Origin: Negativicutes bacterium
GTDB taxonomy: Bacteria; Bacillota_C; Negativicutes; Acidaminococcales; Acidaminococcaceae
Direction: 5' to 3'
Length of the DNA: 7,815 nucleotides
NCBI GenBank assembly: GCA_009930275.1
Contig: RZYP01000089.1
Coordinates: 1 to 7,815 of the forward strand
The translations under genes and the position numbers were made by a program. This document shows positions 5,954 through 7,815 of the stretch, one piece after another (within the stretch, counting starts at the first letter, position 1; every line of letters begins with the position of its first letter). The notes under the pieces were generated by a model that worked only from the letters and a program-made list of their open reading frames with translations, did no database searches and had not been told where the DNA came from.

Positions 5954-6020
5954 GCCGGACGCTGAGAATCGAATAGGATAACTATATCCTGTCGGTTCTT
6001 GGTGTCCGGCTTATTTTTTT
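5954..6020 (+). terminator. Long intrinsic terminator, possible attenuator, after the polymerase operon
   Basis: GCCGGAC (5954-5960) pairs with GTCCGGC (6004-6010). The arm continues through a partly wobble-paired stem to AGGATA (5975-5980) pairing with TATCCT (5985-5990) around a 4-nt loop. TTATTTTTTT follows directly. No convincing promoter is seen between it and the next gene, so downstream transcription may depend on read-through. Confidence 0.8.
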
Positions 6021-6023
6021 GCT

Positions 6024-6046
6024 GTTTGCTCCGGAATGGAGAAAAC
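6024..6046 (+). promoter_or_regulatory. Hairpin covering the leader-peptide SD
   Basis: GTTTGCTCC (6024-6032) can pair with GGAGAAAAC (6038-6046) with one mismatch and a 5-nt loop. The right arm contains GGAG, the SD of the predicted leader peptide. The stem is modest and may be only weakly inhibitory. Confidence 0.4.
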
Positions 6047-6047
6047 A

Positions 6048-6095
6048 ATGTACAAATTGGAGGGCTGGCTCAGCGCAGTAAGCAGGTATCCGTAA
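6048..6095 (+). CDS. Predicted 15-codon leader peptide MYKLEGWLSAVSRYP
   Basis: ATG at 6048, GGAG (6038-6041) with a 6-nt spacer, and TAA at 6093-6095 define a 15-residue ORF. The stop codon lies within the left arm (6092-6100) of the hairpin that buries the SD of the next gene. This geometry is that of a translational attenuator, in which a ribosome stalled or terminating at the end of the leader frees the downstream SD. The peptide is not one I recognise. It contains single Trp, Tyr and Arg-Tyr-Pro residues near the end; a terminal Pro before the stop is compatible with slow termination. Existence as a translated ORF is inferred from SD, spacing and position. Confidence 0.55.
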   Translation: MYKLEGWLSAVSRYP

Positions 6096-6144
6096 TCTCC
6101 GAATTTTGAAAACCGTTCAAAATTCAAAATTTTAAGGAGATTAC
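6092..6144 (+). promoter_or_regulatory. SD-sequestering hairpin controlling the sigma-like gene
   Basis: GTAATCTCC (6092-6100) is the exact complement of GGAGATTAC (6136-6144), which holds the SD of the gene starting at 6151. Inside, AATTTTGAA (6102-6110) can pair with TTCAAAATT at 6116-6124 or with a second copy at 6123-6131. In the folded state initiation should be blocked; a ribosome on the leader stop codon would open it. Confidence 0.75.
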
Positions 6145-6150
6145 AAAAAA

Positions 6151-6789
6151 ATGACTACTAATAAAGAAATTATTACCGTTCTCACTCGTGAGGAAATGTT
6201 CGCTAAAAATTGCAAGATTTTCGATTTGCGTCGTGAGTATCCGGGTTTTGATGGCAAAATTTTTTGGGCAATAGCGACTTCATATACAAATGCGGAACTT
6301 CACGCTTTCTATTCAGACTTCATTGAACCATATGAGCCATTTATGCTTCTATCAGTTGAAGAAGGTAATGCAATGACGGAATATTCAAGCAACGAACATA
6401 AACACGAAATGCGCCAAAAGCGTCACGGAATAGTATTTGATTTTTCAGATGGTGAAACAGAAACTCATCATTCTGAATTGCAGAGTGATGAAATGTTGGA
6501 TATTCTGCTTAGACAGGAAGACAATGAAAATCTGTACAAGGCAATTAAAAAGCTAAATGAGATACAGCGCAGACGAATAGTGAAGCTGTATTTTTGCGGA
6601 ATGACAATAAGAGATATAGCAAGCGAAGAACATACTCATTTTACTTCCGTACAGGAATCAATACTCCGTGGCAGAAAAAATTTAGAATTATTTCTGACCA
6701 CCCCCTACAAAATACCTCTCTCAGTGCATTCAAGTGAAGGGACTATTTCTAATCCGGATAGAACAGTACCTTTCAAATCAAAAAACTGA
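6151..6789 (+). CDS. Sigma-70 region 4-like regulator of the mobile element
   Basis: This is a 212-aa protein. The C-terminal half (about 127-182, LYKAIKKLNEIQRRRIVKLY and FCGMTIRDIASEEHTHFTSV) resembles sigma factor region 4, the HTH that reads the -35 box. The central segment (about 81-110, NEHKHEMRQKRHG ... HHSEL) is, as I recall, typical of small sigma-like proteins carried by Clostridia ICEs and phages. No clear region 2 (-10 recognition and core binding) is visible, so it may be a co-regulator rather than a full sigma factor. The N-terminus is unassigned. The ATG at 6151 follows AAGGAGA with an 11-nt spacer, and that SD is locked in the hairpin at 6092-6144. It is followed 14 bp later by the MazF-like gene. 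It probably activates element genes, which would explain such elaborate control. Confidence 0.75.
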   Translation: MTTNKEIITVLTREEMFAKNCKIFDLRREYPGFDGKIFWAIATSYTNAELHAFYSDFIEPYEPFMLLSVEEGNAMTEYSSNEHKHEMRQKRHGIVFDFSDGETETHHSELQSDEMLDILLRQEDNENLYKAIKKLNEIQRRRIVKLYFCGMTIRDIASEEHTHFTSVQESILRGRKNLELFLTTPYKIPLSVHSSEGTISNPDRTVPFKSKN

Positions 6790-6803
6790 GAGGTAAATAC
6801 ATT

Positions 6804-7367
6804 ATGGAAATCAAAAACAATAAGGTCAAGCGTGGAGAAATCTACTTTTACAATTTCGGAGATAACCCCGGTTCAATTCAATGCGGCGAGCGTCCTGTAA
6901 TGGTCGTTCAGTGCGATGAGGGCAACCAAGCCAGTCCGACAACTATCATAGCTGCCATATCCTCTGCCATCAAGAAAAGATACTTGCCCACCCACATTTA
7001 TCTTGGTGAAGACTTTGGCTTGAAGAAACCGTCAATGGTAATGCTTGAGCAGCTCAAGACAGTCAATCAGGACGAGCTAAAGGAATATGTCGGCTGTGCT
7101 GATGAAGCTATGATGAGAGTCGTAAACAATGCACTTAAAAAAGGACTTGGATTGTGGCACTACACACCCGACACAGATAAAGATGTTCGTTGTCTATGTG
7201 TTCACTGCTTGGAAAATTACAAATCAAATCCCGATGTCACTATAAGACGCAGAAACCCTTACTCCAAGGCAACAGACAGCTGCGACCTCTGTGGCAAACC
7301 CGGATATGACTATGTTGTCAGAGATAAGAAAAAGATGCCTAAAGACGGAGGTGGCAAAAATGTTTGA
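6804..7367 (+). CDS. MazF/PemK-like protein with C-terminal zinc-ribbon extension
   Basis: This is a 187-aa protein. Residues 7-118 align well by eye with B. subtilis NdoA/MazF: KVKRGEIYF, CGERPVMVVQ, SPTTIIAAIS, LPTHIYL, SMVMLEQLKTV. MazF enzymes are sequence-specific endoribonucleases. The catalytic Arg (NdoA R25) is present as R30. The catalytic Thr (T48) is replaced by Ser (S53), and GSEQ reads GSIQ, so activity may be retained or altered. Residues about 128-171 add a Cys-rich module with C130, C132, C135 and C160, C163, likely a zinc ribbon; canonical MazF proteins end near 116 aa. No antitoxin-like gene precedes it; the upstream neighbour is the sigma-like gene. It may be a toxin, an orphan RNase or an RNA-binding regulator. 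The SD (GAGAGG) overlaps the upstream stop. Confidence 0.85.
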   Translation: MEIKNNKVKRGEIYFYNFGDNPGSIQCGERPVMVVQCDEGNQASPTTIIAAISSAIKKRYLPTHIYLGEDFGLKKPSMVMLEQLKTVNQDELKEYVGCADEAMMRVVNNALKKGLGLWHYTPDTDKDVRCLCVHCLENYKSNPDVTIRRRNPYSKATDSCDLCGKPGYDYVVRDKKKMPKDGGGKNV

Positions 7368-7584
7368 AGATAAAATAGCTCAGCTTAACGACGCCGAAGA
7401 ACTATATACCCCTATTCCCGAAAAGAGAACTTACAGTGTTGCTGAAATTCAGGAAATACTCGAAATCGGAAAATCATCCGCTTATGCACTTATACGCAAA
7501 GCTCCATTCAAAACAGTTAAGGTCGGAAGCACAATTCGTATTTCAAAGAGAAGCTTTGATAACTGGCTTGATTCAATGAGCTGA
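7360..7584 (+). CDS. Excisionase-family (MerR-like HTH_17) DNA-binding protein
   Basis: This is a 74-aa protein. Residues about 24-72 (TYSVAEIQEILEIGKSSAYA ... VKVGSTIRISKRSFDNWLDS) form the winged HTH of the excisionase/AlpA/HTH_17 group: the helix SVAEIQEIL, the recognition helix SSAYALIRK, and the wing GSTIRISKRSFDNWL. Xis-type proteins bind attachment sites and direct an integrase toward excision; others act as regulators. The ATG at 7360 has GGAGGTGG just upstream and overlaps the MazF-like gene by 8 nt, so the two are translationally coupled. A GTG at 7291 would add 23 residues deep in the upstream gene and is unlikely. A second member of the same family begins at 7691. Confidence 0.85.
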   Translation: MFEDKIAQLNDAEELYTPIPEKRTYSVAEIQEILEIGKSSAYALIRKAPFKTVKVGSTIRISKRSFDNWLDSMS

Positions 7585-7641
7585 TTGTCAAGTATGCAAA
7601 TTTCAAAATCGCATAATTAACAAACCTGCCTCAATTCAATA

Positions 7642-7674
7642 TCATATAGTCAAGCTTTGAGCTTGACTATATGA
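7642..7674. repeat. Perfect 14-bp inverted repeat before the last gene
   Basis: TCATATAGTCAAGC (7642-7655) and GCTTGACTATATGA (7661-7674) are exact complements around TTTGA. No T-run follows in either direction, and the SD of the next gene begins right after it (7676-7683). It may be an operator, an Xis or integrase arm site, or an RNA hairpin that presents the SD. Confidence 0.8.
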
Positions 7675-7690
7675 CGGAGGAGGCAACATT

Positions 7691-7815
7691 ATGAATTGCA
7701 AAAAAAGCAAAGCCAATAATACTGTTCTTGAAAAGAAAGTTTATACCATACCTGAAATAATGGGCATACTGAATATCACAAGAAGAGCCGCCTATATCTT
7801 GGTTCATTCTGAACA
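7691..7815 (+). CDS. Second excisionase-family HTH protein, N-terminal fragment (3' end outside window)
   Basis: An ATG at 7691, 7 to 8 nt after GGAGGAGG, opens a frame of 41 complete codons that runs off the window. It begins MNCKKSKANNTVLEKKVYTI and then PEIMGILNITRRAAYILVHS, matching the start of an HTH_17/excisionase domain. The pattern Y.(V/I)(A/P)EI..IL.I....AY.L. is shared with the protein at 7360-7584, so the two are paralogues in tandem. The spacing between them (about 106 bp) and the inverted repeat suggest separate control. An integrase is the expected next gene if this is the true Xis, but that lies outside the window. Confidence 0.75.
   Translation, partial: MNCKKSKANNTVLEKKVYTIPEIMGILNITRRAAYILVHSE

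Noticed and set aside
5954..6010. Long inverted repeat as an origin of transfer
   Set aside because: The direct T-run after the stem and the position at an operon end fit a terminator better, and no relaxase gene is in the window.
7642..7674. Inverted repeat as an intrinsic terminator
   Set aside because: There is no T-run after either arm; a purine-rich SD follows on the plus strand.

Overview
The window looks like part of an integrative mobile element, or an accessory island containing one, in a low-to-moderate GC Firmicute. Class Clostridia is the most likely source. The basis is AT-leaning codon use, strong GGAGG ribosome-binding sites with some GTG/TTG starts, and a gene set (ImmR/ImmA-type switch, Y-family polymerase, sigma-like regulator, excisionase-like HTH proteins) typical of Clostridia ICEs. 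No rRNA, tRNA, CRISPR array or insertion sequence was seen. No genus can be assigned from the sequence alone.

Left edge (1-1124): the last 42 codons of a type I restriction specificity subunit (HsdS) run into a complete tyrosine recombinase with a TGATG stop/start overlap. This gene pair suggests a recombinase that shuffles hsdS specificity domains, rather than the mobile element's own integrase. A hairpin that can terminate in both directions closes the module.

Leftward operon (3269 to 1126, minus strand): an XRE-family repressor, an ImmA/IrrE metallopeptidase, a 74-aa protein resembling DUF7662, an unrecognised 144-aa protein, and a 142-aa protein whose middle resembles the C-terminal domain of RNA polymerase alpha.

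Control region (3270-3424): a perfect-consensus promoter (TTGACA, 17 nt, TATAAT) drives the rightward operon. It is overlaid by ACGCAA-N5-TTGCGT inverted repeats, very likely operators of the divergent repressor.

Rightward operon (3425-5886): a Y-family translesion polymerase with a beta-clamp motif, a small companion protein, a second ImmA-like metallopeptidase, and a zinc-ribbon protein. The repressor-protease logic resembles ICEBs1 ImmR/ImmA, but there is one protease on each side of the switch.

RNA control region (5887-6150): two mutually exclusive small hairpins, a long intrinsic terminator, a predicted 15-codon leader peptide with a good SD, and a hairpin that buries the SD of the next gene. 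The leader stop codon lies inside the blocking arm, which is the classic layout of translational attenuation. This is the most interesting part of the window.

Right part (6151-7815): a sigma region 4-like regulator, a MazF/PemK-type protein with a C-terminal zinc-ribbon extension and no adjacent antitoxin, an excisionase-like HTH protein overlapping it by 8 nt, and, after a perfect 14-bp inverted repeat, the start of a second excisionase-like protein that runs off the window.
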